A model generated the notes under the pieces. It searched no databases. It had not been told where the DNA came from and worked only from the letters and a program-made list of their open reading frames with translations. A stretch of 64,000 nt of DNA from Treponema maltophilum ATCC 51939 (GTDB lineage Bacteria > Spirochaetota > Spirochaetia > Treponematales > Treponemataceae), in NCBI RefSeq assembly GCF_000413055.1, contig NZ_KE332518.1:2419583-2483582 (forward strand), read 5' to 3'. A program made the translations under genes and the position numbers. Shown here piece by piece: positions 7,837 through 16,828 of this stretch (position 1 is its first letter; each line of letters begins with the position of its first letter).

Positions 7837-9263
7837 AAATCATTATTATCGGCGCCGGGTTTACGGGCGTTCAGCTTGCCCGGCGCTTGATCTCCGAAAA
7901 GAACGACGTCGTCATCATTGAAAGCAACGAAGAAACCGTGCGCTTTGTTTCGAACCGCTTGGACTGTATGGTAATTCAGGCGACCGGCAATAATTTGACT
8001 ACGCTCGAAGAAGCCGGCATTGCGAAAGCCGACGCCCTTGTCGCGGTAACCGAATCCGACGAATTGAATATGATAACCTGTTCTCTTGTCGATTCGGTGT
8101 ATCCGAACATTATTAAAATCGCCCGCGTGCGTAATTACGACTACTATGCCGATATCGCCGGCAAAGAAAAAGAAATAAACCGGGAAGGCGGTCGTCCCTT
8201 GTACGGTATTGACTTTATGGTGCACCCCGACGTTGAAGCGGCCGAAGCGATTGTAACGGCCGTAGAACACGGAGCCGTTACCGAAGTCGTCGATTTTGAA
8301 AATTGCGATTTTGAATTGGTTTCTTTGTACATCGAAGAAAAAAGCCCGCTCGACGGAAAACGCATTCAAAATTTGCGAAAACTGACGTCGGCCGTCTTTT
8401 TGGTCGGTTTTATAGAAGAAGACGAAAAAACCTTTCTTCCCACCGGTTCTACCGTGCTTAAAGCGGGAAGCAGAATCGGGTTTGTGCTGCGAAAGGGCGA
8501 TTTGCCCGAGTTTTTGCATCTGTGCGGTTCAAAAATGGACGTATTGAAAAAAATCGCTTTGGTCGGTGCGGGCAGAATCGGAACGGGAATCGCCGAACAG
8601 CTGATCGTCAGAAAAAAACATTTTTTTCCGTTTTCGTTTTTCGGTAAAAAAGAAAAAACAAGCCAGGAATTCGTTATAATCGAAGCGGATTCCAAACGGG
8701 CAAAAGAAGCGTCCGCGCGCTTTGCGTCGGCAACGGTATACAATGCCGACGTTACCGACGAAAGTTTTATAGAAGAAGAAGACATAAGTTCATTCGATTT
8801 GGTTATTGCCGCGACGAACAATCACGAATTGAATATGATTACGTCGGCATATATGAAAACGCTCGGCGTAAAAAAAGCCGTTTGTTTGGTGCAAAGCGGC
8901 AACTATGCGGCCATTGCACGCAATATCGGCATAGATGTCGCCGTTCCGATAAAAGACGCCGTTGTCGATACGATTTTAAGCCATTTGCGCGGCAAAGGCG
9001 TTACCGGCATTCATACGCTTGCCGAAGGCGAATTCGAAATAATCGAAGCCGTTCTTCCTCCGTCGGCGTCTGTGTTGGGCAAAGAACTCAAAGAAGTCGC
9101 CGTTCCCGGCTCATTCATTATCCTGCTTGTGCAGGAACAGGGAACAAAACGCTTTGTCGTTCCCTACGGGAATACGATATTTGAAGCCGGCGACCGCCTC
9201 GTAATGCTTACGCATACAAAAGACGTTCAGCGCACGATGGATTTATTCGGGGTGGGAAACTGA
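7833..9263 (+). CDS. trkA: Trk potassium uptake system NAD-binding subunit TrkA
   Basis: Cytosolic regulator of the TrkH channel. At 476 aa it has the full tandem layout: RCK-N Rossmann domain (GAGFTG at 7-12), RCK-C, then a second RCK-N (GAGRIG near 245) and RCK-C. The ESDELNMITC and TNNHELNMITS segments in the two halves are the family's paired motifs. It overlaps the preceding membrane-protein gene by 4 bp and shares one base with trkH (TGATG), so the three are translationally coupled. Confidence 0.95.
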   Translation: MKIIIIGAGFTGVQLARRLISEKNDVVIIESNEETVRFVSNRLDCMVIQATGNNLTTLEEAGIAKADALVAVTESDELNMITCSLVDSVYPNIIKIARVRNYDYYADIAGKEKEINREGGRPLYGIDFMVHPDVEAAEAIVTAVEHGAVTEVVDFENCDFELVSLYIEEKSPLDGKRIQNLRKLTSAVFLVGFIEEDEKTFLPTGSTVLKAGSRIGFVLRKGDLPEFLHLCGSKMDVLKKIALVGAGRIGTGIAEQLIVRKKHFFPFSFFGKKEKTSQEFVIIEADSKRAKEASARFASATVYNADVTDESFIEEEDISSFDLVIAATNNHELNMITSAYMKTLGVKKAVCLVQSGNYAAIARNIGIDVAVPIKDAVVDTILSHLRGKGVTGIHTLAEGEFEIIEAVLPPSASVLGKELKEVAVPGSFIILLVQEQGTKRFVVPYGNTIFEAGDRLVMLTHTKDVQRTMDLFGVGN

Positions 9264-10705
9264 TGTTTATTTCCGTTGTGCGTATTGTCGGCGTTCTTTT
9301 GGCGCTTATTTCGCTTACCATGTGTATTCCGGTTGCGGCCGCCCTCGTGTACGGCGAATACGCGCTTATTCCCGCTTTTGTCATTCCCGCCGCCGTATGC
9401 ATCGTTTTTGAAGCGGTTTTATTTTTTCTTACGCGCGGTTCGGTTTTTAAGCTGAATTCACGCACGGGATTTATCGTCGTCGCTTTTTCGTGGCTGGGTG
9501 CGTGTTTTTTCGGCGCGCTGCCTTTTTTGCTGTCGGGCTGTATTCCCGCTTTTGACGACGCCCTGTTCGAAAGCGTTTCGGGCTTTACGACGACCGGTGC
9601 GACGATTTTATCCGAAGTCGAAAGCCTGCCGCGTTCGATCAATTTGTGGCGAATGCAAATGCACTGGCTCGGCGGTATGGGAATTGTCGCTTTAACCGTC
9701 GCGCTTTTGCCTATTTTGGGTGTCGGCGGCTTTCAGCTTATAAAGGCCGAAACGACCGGCCCCGAAAAAGGAAAAATCACGCCGAAAATTACGGTAACGG
9801 CGAAAATTTTGTGGTTCATCTATATTGCGCTGACGCTTGTTCAAACCGTATTGCTTATGTGCGCCGGCATGGATTTTTTCGATGCGCTCGGTCACAGCTT
9901 TGCGACCGTCGGAACCGGCGGCTTCAGCTCGCGCAATGCGAGTATCGGCTCGTACCGGAGCGTCGGCGCCGAATGGATTTGCACGATTTTTATGATTCTT
10001 GCCGGCGTAAACTTCAGTTTGTATTACCGCGTGCTGGTCGGCCGCGGCATAGAATTTTTGCAAAATACCGAATTAAAAGTATATGCCGCGGTTATTTTTA
10101 TTGCGACCGTCCTGATCGTTCCGTTTATTATGCCGCAATACGGTTCGTTCGGAACGGCATTTCGGCATGCGTCTTTTCACGTCGCTTCGATTATTTCGAC
10201 AACCGGCTTTTCAACCGTCGATTATACGTTGTGGCATCCCGCGGCGCAAATTGTGCTGTGCGCTCTTATGTTTATCGGCGGCTGTTCCGGCTCGACGGCC
10301 GGCGGCATAAAAGTTATCCGCTGGGTTATTGTAGGCAAGCAGATGGGAATCGAAGTACGGCGTCAGTTGCACCCGCACGGCGTTTTCAGCATTCATTTGA
10401 ATAAAAGGGCGGGGCGAAAAGACGTCGTATACAGCGTTGCGGCCTTTATATTTTTGTATTTTTTTATGCTGATGCTTACGGCTATTGCCGCCGCCTGCGA
10501 CGGAGCCGATGTTCTTACTTCACTTACGGCATCTCTTGCCCTCGTGGGCAATATCGGACCGGGCTTCGGCGCGGTCGGTCCCGTGCATAACTTCGGCTTT
10601 TTTTCGTCGGCGGCAAAATACTGGTTTTCTTTTGCGATGCTTGCCGGACGTTTGGAACTGTACACGATGCTCATTTTCTTTATGCCCGGATTTTGGAAAA
10701 AATAG
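9263..10705 (+). CDS. trkH: Trk potassium transporter membrane subunit TrkH
   Basis: Inner-membrane potassium channel subunit, 480 aa, with the four repeats of the Trk/Ktr family. Filter-like segments are visible as SGFTTTGAT, GTGGFSS, STTGFST and GNIGPGFG, each between hydrophobic helices. It pairs with the TrkA encoded just upstream; the coding regions overlap by one base. A strongly hydrophobic C-terminus ends 9 bp before the CapA-like gene, so co-transcription further downstream is possible. Confidence 0.95.
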   Translation: MFISVVRIVGVLLALISLTMCIPVAAALVYGEYALIPAFVIPAAVCIVFEAVLFFLTRGSVFKLNSRTGFIVVAFSWLGACFFGALPFLLSGCIPAFDDALFESVSGFTTTGATILSEVESLPRSINLWRMQMHWLGGMGIVALTVALLPILGVGGFQLIKAETTGPEKGKITPKITVTAKILWFIYIALTLVQTVLLMCAGMDFFDALGHSFATVGTGGFSSRNASIGSYRSVGAEWICTIFMILAGVNFSLYYRVLVGRGIEFLQNTELKVYAAVIFIATVLIVPFIMPQYGSFGTAFRHASFHVASIISTTGFSTVDYTLWHPAAQIVLCALMFIGGCSGSTAGGIKVIRWVIVGKQMGIEVRRQLHPHGVFSIHLNKRAGRKDVVYSVAAFIFLYFFMLMLTAIAAACDGADVLTSLTASLALVGNIGPGFGAVGPVHNFGFFSSAAKYWFSFAMLAGRLELYTMLIFFMPGFWKK

Positions 10706-10714
10706 AGAGGAACT

Positions 10715-12220
10715 ATGTTCAATACAATACAAAAAATAATAAGAAAAAAGCGGCAAACGCTTTTTATCTTGGGAACACTGCTTTGTGCGGCCGCATTCAC
10801 CCTTATTGTTTTACGGGCTTTTTTTCGGCCGGTACGCTATGTCGTGCATATCGATGACGCGCTTTTTGAAAAATACGTTTTACCTTTGCCGGAAAAAGCG
10901 GAACAAACGGAAAATCGGAAACTTCCTTTTACTTTTAAAAAACTAAGCGAAACGGCAAAACGAAACGGATTTTTCGGAAAAATAGAAGTTACGGCCGCAA
11001 CCGTTCTCTGTGAAAAAAACATATTGCTTTTGGAGTCTGACCGGCAAGCGGACAATATAACAAAGTATCCGCTGGAAAAAACCGTTTTGCTGCCTTCCGT
11101 AAAAGCCGAATTCGAAAAGCAATCGGAAGCTGCTTCCGTTTTAAATCCGAATTTGTCCGTGAGCATAACCGAGCCTTCCGCTTTACCCGAAAAAAACCGC
11201 GCCCTTCCCGTTGACGGCTTATACGCGGGCGACGAAAATTACGCTCTTACGGTCAATACGTACGCTGTTTGCACCGTCTACTCGGAAGCGGTTGCAAAAG
11301 CGCTTGCCGAATGGTGCGAAAAAACCTTTGTTAGTCCCGAGGATCAAAAAACGTTATTTATAGCGGGCGTGGGCGACATTATGGTTGCACGCGGACTGCA
11401 GGATGTCTTAATAAATGATCCCGACGGGCTTAAAAAAGTGTTTTCAACGACGCTTCCCGTTTTACAAAGCAACGACCTTACCATCGGCAATCTCGAAGGG
11501 GTCGTTACCGAATCTTCCGCAAAAGCGAATAAAACGTATACGTTTAAGTTTAAAAAAGCCGTATTGCCATTTTTAAAAGACGCCGGTTTTAATTATCTTA
11601 TGCAGGCAAACAATCATTGCTACGATTACGGCGAATCAGGCTTTAAAGATACGCTTGCCGCCCTTGACGAATATTCCGTTCCGACTTCCGGAGCCGGCTT
11701 GAATGAAGAAGAAGCCGCAAAGTTTTATAATACGGAAATAAAAGGACAAAAAGTTGCGGTAATTTCGTGCGGAGCCTTCCCCGTCGAACAAAGCGGCTTT
11801 AACGGAAAAACAACCGCCACCGCTACAAAAACGCGTGCGGGAATCTTATGGGAAGGCGAAACACTTTTAAAAAGCATAGCCGAGCAAAAAGCGAAAGGTA
11901 ATTTTGTCGTAGTGAATGTACACGGCGGAGAAGAATACCGTTTTACGCCTACTAAACGCCAGCGCGCGCTGTATGAATCTTTTTGCGACAGCGGCGCCGA
12001 CGTTGTGTTCGGAAGTCACCCGCACGTTTTGCAGCCGACCGAATGGTATAAAAACGGCCTGATTGTCTACTCGCTCGGAAACTTCCTGTTTAACGGTATG
12101 ACGGAAATGTACGGTGCAACCGACAGCGAAATTGCCCGACTCGGTATTTACGACGGTAAAATCGTTTATGTTGAACTCTATCCCGTCAAGCTGGGGACAT
12201 CCGGCGTTGCGTTAAAATAA
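10715..12220 (+). CDS. CapA-family (poly-gamma-glutamate synthesis-type) metallophosphatase-like protein
   Basis: 501 aa with an N-terminal membrane anchor (residues about 16-35), an unassigned region of about 180 residues, then a CapA domain: GVGDIMVARG, NLEGVVT, ANNHCYDYG, VNVHGGEEY and GSHPHVLQP are the metal-site motifs of this calcineurin-like family. The active domain should face the periplasm. CapA proteins act in poly-gamma-glutamate or envelope-polymer handling, but many members have no known substrate. Ordinary GAGAGGA-type ribosome site. It ends 3 bp before the convergent htpG stop. Confidence 0.85.
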   Translation: MFNTIQKIIRKKRQTLFILGTLLCAAAFTLIVLRAFFRPVRYVVHIDDALFEKYVLPLPEKAEQTENRKLPFTFKKLSETAKRNGFFGKIEVTAATVLCEKNILLLESDRQADNITKYPLEKTVLLPSVKAEFEKQSEAASVLNPNLSVSITEPSALPEKNRALPVDGLYAGDENYALTVNTYAVCTVYSEAVAKALAEWCEKTFVSPEDQKTLFIAGVGDIMVARGLQDVLINDPDGLKKVFSTTLPVLQSNDLTIGNLEGVVTESSAKANKTYTFKFKKAVLPFLKDAGFNYLMQANNHCYDYGESGFKDTLAALDEYSVPTSGAGLNEEEAAKFYNTEIKGQKVAVISCGAFPVEQSGFNGKTTATATKTRAGILWEGETLLKSIAEQKAKGNFVVVNVHGGEEYRFTPTKRQRALYESFCDSGADVVFGSHPHVLQPTEWYKNGLIVYSLGNFLFNGMTEMYGATDSEIARLGIYDGKIVYVELYPVKLGTSGVALK

Positions 12221-12223
12221 CTT

Positions 12224-14251
12224 TCACTTTGTTAAAAGCCGGTTCAGCTTTTTAACGAAATCCGCCGGATCTTTTAATTCCGCGCCGCTTACCAAAAGCG
12301 CTTGGTCCAAAAGTACGCCCGATACGTCGGCGATGCGCTGTTCGTCTTCGCAATCTTTCAGCGACGCGACCAGGGGATGTTCGCCGTTTACTTCCAAAAT
12401 CGGTTTTACGTCGGCCAATCCGGCTTGACCCATCGCTTTCATCATCCGTTCAAGCTGGAGCGAGGGATCGTTTTCGTCTACGACAATGCAGCTCGGCGAA
12501 TCCGACAAGCGTTTGGAAAGATGCACGTCTTTTACGCGATCTCCGAGCGCTTTTTTTATTTTTTCGGTAACCGGTTTGAATTCCTTTTCTTTTTTTTCGG
12601 CTTCTTTTTTGTCGACGCCAAGTTCTTCGTCGCTGCCTGCACGGTTGACGGCTTTTAAGTCGAAATCCTTATATTTACCCAGCGAGGGGAAAACGATGTC
12701 GTCGATTTCGTCGGCCATGATGAGAACTTCAAAGCCCTTCGCTTTGTATGCTTCCAAAAGCGGCGAATTGCGCAGGTTTTGTTCGTCGTTGCCGGTAATG
12801 TAATAAATCGCTTTTTGGCCGCTTTTCATGCGCTGAACGTAATCGGCAAAGCTTGTCCACTTGTTGTCGCCGGTTCCTTCGGGTGCGGTACTTTTAAATC
12901 GGATAATTTCGCACAGCTCGTCGCGGTTTGCAAAATCGGAATACAAGCCCTCTTTGAGCGGGCGGTTGTACTGCGACACAAAGGTGTTCCATATATCGGC
13001 TGCGGTTTTTGCCACCGCTTTTTTATCGTCTTTTCCGGCCTCGGCCTTTTTATCCGCGGCCGCTTTGCCGTCGGACGGCGCTTCTTTTTTGGCGTTTTCG
13101 GCCAGTTTTTTGAATTCGCTTAAAAGCTTTTTAACCGACGCGGTTTTTATTGCCGTTAAAATGCGGTTTTGCTGCAGAATTTCGCGGCTGACGTTCAACG
13201 GTAAATCTTCCGAATCGATAATTCCGCGCACAAAACGCAAATAAGGCGGGAGCAGTTCTTTTTCGTCGTCGGTAATGAAAACGCGTTTAACATACAGCTT
13301 TACGCCGCTTTTATAGTCGGCTTGGTACATATCGAAGGGCGCGCGTTCGGGAACATAAAACAGCGTCGTGTATTCCTGCGTTCCTTCGGCGTGCGTGTGC
13401 ACGTACATAAGCGGATCGGCCGTATCGTGGGAAAGCGTTTTATAAAAGTTATCGTAATCTTCTTTTTTCAATTCGCTTTTCGGCCGCTTCCATAAAGCGC
13501 TTGCGCTGTTTATCTGTTCGGTTTTATTTTCGCTGCCGGTTTCTTTTCCCTTGTCGTCGTATTTTTTTTGAACGTAATGAAGGTAAATGGGGAAGGCAAT
13601 GTGGTCCGAATAGCGCTTAACCAATTCTTCAACCTTCCAGCGGCTCGCATATTCCGAACTTTCGTCGTTCAGCGTCATAATGACAACCGTTCCGTGCGCA
13701 TCTTCTTTATCCAAACCGTAACGTTTTGCGTCTTCAGAATCGGCCTTTATTTCTTCCAAGTCATAGGATTCGGTTCCCGTGCTCGACCAGCGGTACAGCG
13801 GGTTGAGCTTTCCGTCCGCCGTTTTTCCGGCTTTGCGCGTGATAACGTCTATGCGGGAAGAAGCCATAAATGCCGAATAAAAGCCGACGCCGAATTGGCC
13901 GATGAGGGCGGAATCTTTTTGAGCGTCTTTTTCAAGTTGTTCCAAAAAGGCCTTTGTGCCGGACCGGGCGATGGTTCCCAAGTTGGCGTTCAAGTCGCTT
14001 TCGTCCATACCGATGCCGCTGTCCTGTACCGTGAGCGTTTTTTTGTTTTCGTCAAAGAAAATATCGATGCGCGGATCAAAGCGAACCTGTTTGTATTCGT
14101 CTTTGGAGACCGTCAGATATTTGAGCTTATCCAAGGCGTCCGACGCGTTCGACACGATTTCGCGTAAAAAAATGTCTTTGTTCGAGTATAAAGAGTGAAT
14201 GATGAGTTTAAGAAGCTGATTTACTTCCGTTTGAAATTGATGGGTTGCCAT
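12224..14251 (-). CDS. htpG: Hsp90-family chaperone HtpG
   Basis: Cytosolic ATP-dependent chaperone of 675 aa. The N-terminal GHKL ATPase has the ELVSNASDALDK-type helix, DSGIGM and GQFGVGFYS motifs. The middle domain (KLYVKRVFITDD, RGIIDSEDLPLNVSRE) carries the catalytic arginine region, and a C-terminal dimerisation domain follows. A Lys/Ala/Asp-rich insert at about 395-425 enlarges the middle domain relative to E. coli HtpG. It lies downstream of the AraC-type regulator but is separated from it by a terminator hairpin. Confidence 0.97.
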   Translation of the reverse strand: MATHQFQTEVNQLLKLIIHSLYSNKDIFLREIVSNASDALDKLKYLTVSKDEYKQVRFDPRIDIFFDENKKTLTVQDSGIGMDESDLNANLGTIARSGTKAFLEQLEKDAQKDSALIGQFGVGFYSAFMASSRIDVITRKAGKTADGKLNPLYRWSSTGTESYDLEEIKADSEDAKRYGLDKEDAHGTVVIMTLNDESSEYASRWKVEELVKRYSDHIAFPIYLHYVQKKYDDKGKETGSENKTEQINSASALWKRPKSELKKEDYDNFYKTLSHDTADPLMYVHTHAEGTQEYTTLFYVPERAPFDMYQADYKSGVKLYVKRVFITDDEKELLPPYLRFVRGIIDSEDLPLNVSREILQQNRILTAIKTASVKKLLSEFKKLAENAKKEAPSDGKAAADKKAEAGKDDKKAVAKTAADIWNTFVSQYNRPLKEGLYSDFANRDELCEIIRFKSTAPEGTGDNKWTSFADYVQRMKSGQKAIYYITGNDEQNLRNSPLLEAYKAKGFEVLIMADEIDDIVFPSLGKYKDFDLKAVNRAGSDEELGVDKKEAEKKEKEFKPVTEKIKKALGDRVKDVHLSKRLSDSPSCIVVDENDPSLQLERMMKAMGQAGLADVKPILEVNGEHPLVASLKDCEDEQRIADVSGVLLDQALLVSGAELKDPADFVKKLNRLLTK

Positions 14252-14390
14252 TACAGCACTCCTTTTTAAAATGAATTTGCGGAGAAATCCGTGTTTCCTC
14301 TAAATGTACTAAAAAACGGTTTTTTCGGCAACTTTGTTTTATCCGCGCTCAAAAATCCGACATTCAATACGGCGCGAAAATATCGGAAAA

Positions 14391-14414
14391 TTTCGGGTTT
14401 TGAAAAACCCGAAA
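14391..14414 (-). terminator. Terminator hairpin after the AraC-type regulator
   Basis: TTTCGGGTTTT (14391-14401) pairs with AAAACCCGAAA (14404-14414), a near-perfect hairpin with a tiny loop. It lies about 45 bp after the regulator's stop and is followed by an AT-rich run on the minus strand. It separates the regulator from htpG. Confidence 0.6.
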
Positions 14415-14457
14415 TACGTATTTTATCGGCCTCTTTTTGCATATTTCAAATTTAGCT

Positions 14458-15312
14458 TTAACCCTGTCGTTTTTGCGCGCGGTATTCGGACGGGGTGAGG
14501 TTGGCGAATTTTTTAAACAAGCGCGAAAAATAATTGCTGTCGTTGTATCCGGCATCGAGGGCGATTTGCGTAACGGATTTATCGCTTTGAACCAAATCGT
14601 CGATCGCCGACAGCATGCGCAGTTTTTTTTGATATTCCGCCGGACTGCAGCCGGTAACCCGCTTGCACGTGCGCAGCATACTGCTCGCCGACAAACCGCT
14701 CACAAGCATTAAATCCCGCGAACTTATATTTTTAAGATAATTTTTTTCAATATAATCGACAAGGCGAACCGAGGCATTGTCGCCGGCTTGGCCGATGTTT
14801 TCATACGCGCGCACGCACAAAACCAAAAGCTGCAAAAAAAACGAGGTTGCCTGCGTTACATATCCTGCGGAAGCTCCGTCCGTTTCGCGGCGCATGGATT
14901 CAATCAATGAACGCGCTTCAAACGATTGCGCTTTGGACAGGTGAAAATGCAGCGGCGGGTTGTTTTCCGCCGTTTTTGTGTCCTGTTCGAACAAGGCGCC
15001 GTAACCGGCCGTGTTCCCTAAATGAAAGGCGTCCTGCGCTAAAAAAGCCGGCTTTATAAAAATATTCATAAGAACGAGGTTGTTCATTTTTTTAAAGCCG
15101 TGAGACTGCCCGGGCTTTATGCTTAAAACATCGCCTTCCCGAATTTCGTAGTTTCCGTATTTTGTCAAATGCATTGCGTTTCCGCTGTAAATATAGACGA
15201 GCTCGTGAAAATCGTGGCTGTGCACGGGAAACGGCGCCTGATTGTCCCGAAATTCAAGGTGAAACGGAATATTTTTTTCTTTCCAATAATTTTGGGCAAA
15301 AAGTCGATACAT
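14458..15312 (-). CDS. AraC-family transcriptional regulator, probable L-rhamnose activator (RhaR/RhaS-like)
   Basis: 284 aa from the start chosen here. The N-terminal cupin (HSHDFHELVYIYSGN, a ligand-binding jelly roll) is followed by two C-terminal helix-turn-helix units; the second holds VTQIALDAGYNDSNYFSRLFKKF, the AraC signature. It is divergent from rhaA, so it most likely senses L-rhamnose and activates the rha operon (inference from position). The start at 15312 (MYRLFAQNYW) begins the conserved cupin; the frame extends upstream to 15393, but those residues look non-coding. No strong ribosome site precedes 15312. Confidence 0.88.
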   Translation of the reverse strand: MYRLFAQNYWKEKNIPFHLEFRDNQAPFPVHSHDFHELVYIYSGNAMHLTKYGNYEIREGDVLSIKPGQSHGFKKMNNLVLMNIFIKPAFLAQDAFHLGNTAGYGALFEQDTKTAENNPPLHFHLSKAQSFEARSLIESMRRETDGASAGYVTQATSFFLQLLVLCVRAYENIGQAGDNASVRLVDYIEKNYLKNISSRDLMLVSGLSASSMLRTCKRVTGCSPAEYQKKLRMLSAIDDLVQSDKSVTQIALDAGYNDSNYFSRLFKKFANLTPSEYRAQKRQG

Positions 15313-15433
15313 AACCGTTGACGAAATTGTGCTGTTTTTTGATTTTTTTGTCAAGGCGTGATGTCCGGATGATGATAGAATTTTACAACACACTGGGGAT
15401 GTCTCAAAAGTTTGTTACTTTTTCGCCATCCCC

Positions 15434-15484
15434 GACGAGTTTTAAATTAAGTCTTTGTACGGTAATGACTTAATTTAAAACGTC
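15434..15484. promoter_or_regulatory. Long inverted repeat in the regulator-rhaA intergenic region, candidate operator
   Basis: The arm at 15434-15453 (containing TTTTAAATTAAGTC) is repeated inverted at 15467-15484 (GACTTAATTTAAAACGTC), leaving a 13-bp spacer. Arms of about 18 bp and centres roughly three helical turns apart resemble the paired half-sites bound by RhaS/RhaR-type AraC dimers. It lies 64 bp upstream of the rhaA ATG, just before AT-rich TATAAAAT. Confidence 0.5.
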
Positions 15485-15503
15485 GCATATAAAATCAAGG
15501 AAA

Positions 15504-15531
15504 CTGTCCAAAAACTTCAGTTTTTGGACAG
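15504..15531 (+). promoter_or_regulatory. Perfect 12-bp hairpin just upstream of the rhaA ribosome-binding site
   Basis: CTGTCCAAAAAC (15504-15515), loop TTCA, GTTTTTGGACAG (15520-15531). It ends about 7 bases before the AGGAGGAG ribosome site and lacks a following T-run, so it is more likely an mRNA 5' stabiliser or dispersed intergenic palindrome than a terminator. Confidence 0.45.
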
Positions 15532-15547
15532 CCCTATAGGAGGAGAG

Positions 15548-16807
15548 ATGAATCAAAATCAATTGTATGAATATGCAAAAGAAACATATGCGCAATACGG
15601 CGTAGATACCGAAAAGGTTTTACACATTCTCAAAGAAACGCCCGTATCGCTGCATTGCTGGCAGGGCGACGATGTCGGCGGTTTTGAAAAAGCCGGCAGC
15701 GAATTGTCCGGCGGGGGCATTCAGGTAACGGGTAATTATCCGGGCAAGGCGCGCACAATAGACGAGTTGCGCCGCGACATAGAAACGGTTATGTCGCTCG
15801 TGCCCGGCACCTACCGTATCAACCTTCATGCGAATTATGCGGATTTCGGCGGCAAAAAGCCCGTTGACCGCGACGCATTGGAACCGACTTTTTTTGAAAG
15901 TTGGCTTGATTGGGCTTTGTCGAAGGGTTTAAAAATCGATTTTAACTCGACCTTTTTTTCGCATCCGAAAGCCGAAGGTTTAACGCTGTGTTCAAAAGAC
16001 AAGGGAATTCGCGATTTTTGGATTGAACACGCAAAGCGCTGCCGCGAAATCGGCGCCTTTTTCGGTAAAAAACAGGGCGATCCGTGCATTCACAATTTGT
16101 GGATTGCCGACGGCATGAAAGACCTTCCGGCCGACAGAAAGATATACCGGGAAATTCTGTGCGCTTCTTTGGACGAAATATATGCCGAAAAAATTTCGGA
16201 AACGTATTTAAAAGATTCGGTGGAATCCAAGGTGTTCGGAATCGGTACGGAAGCCTATGTTGCCGGTTCGCACGAATTTTATATGGGTTATGCGATAACC
16301 CGCGGCAAACTGCTTACCCTCGATATGGGGCACTTCCATCCGATGGAAAACGTTGCGGATAAATTGTCGGCCATTATGCTTTTTATTAAAGAAATCTTTT
16401 TGCACTTGTCGCGCCCGATGCGCTGGGATTCGGATCACGTGGTTATTTTTAACGACGAACTGCGCCTTATGTGCGAAGAAATCGTAAACAGCGGCCGCAT
16501 GAAAGATATTCACATCGGCCTCGACTTTTTCGACGGATCGATAAACCGTATCGGCGCATGGACGCTGGGCTGCCGCTCGGCGCAAAAAGGTCTTTTGGCG
16601 GCATTGTTGCAGCCGCGCAGGCAGCTTACGCAAAGCGAAGACAGCGGCAATTATTTTGAACGCTTGGCTTTGTTTGAAGCGGCAAAAACGCTGCCGTTCA
16701 GCATTTTATGGAACGAATATTGCCGCCGCTGCGGAATCCCTTCCGACAGAGAAATGAGTACGCTGGTTGAAGCATACGATAAAGAAGTTACTTCAAAGCG
16801 CGTTTGA
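15548..16807 (+). CDS. rhaA: L-rhamnose isomerase
   Basis: Converts L-rhamnose to L-rhamnulose in the cytosol, the first step of L-rhamnose catabolism. It has 419 aa, the family's usual length, with recognisable segments SLHCWQGDDVGGFE near the N-terminus, INLHANYADF, and the metal-site region around GHFHPMENVADK and RWDSDHVV. The ATG at 15548 follows AGGAGGAG at ideal spacing; the open frame upstream runs into the hairpin and is not coding. First gene of the rha operon (aldolase, transporter, mutarotase). Confidence 0.95.
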   Translation: MNQNQLYEYAKETYAQYGVDTEKVLHILKETPVSLHCWQGDDVGGFEKAGSELSGGGIQVTGNYPGKARTIDELRRDIETVMSLVPGTYRINLHANYADFGGKKPVDRDALEPTFFESWLDWALSKGLKIDFNSTFFSHPKAEGLTLCSKDKGIRDFWIEHAKRCREIGAFFGKKQGDPCIHNLWIADGMKDLPADRKIYREILCASLDEIYAEKISETYLKDSVESKVFGIGTEAYVAGSHEFYMGYAITRGKLLTLDMGHFHPMENVADKLSAIMLFIKEIFLHLSRPMRWDSDHVVIFNDELRLMCEEIVNSGRMKDIHIGLDFFDGSINRIGAWTLGCRSAQKGLLAALLQPRRQLTQSEDSGNYFERLALFEAAKTLPFSILWNEYCRRCGIPSDREMSTLVEAYDKEVTSKRV

Positions 16808-16828
16808 ATAAAAGGCGGGAATACGAAT

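Noticed and set aside
7641-8519. A 292-codon minus-strand frame opposite trkA and its upstream gene
   Set aside because: It spans two conserved sense genes and shows no family motif; an antisense artefact.
9646-10404. A 252-codon plus-strand frame inside trkH
   Set aside because: Arg/Cys/Tyr-rich shadow frame of a conserved membrane protein.
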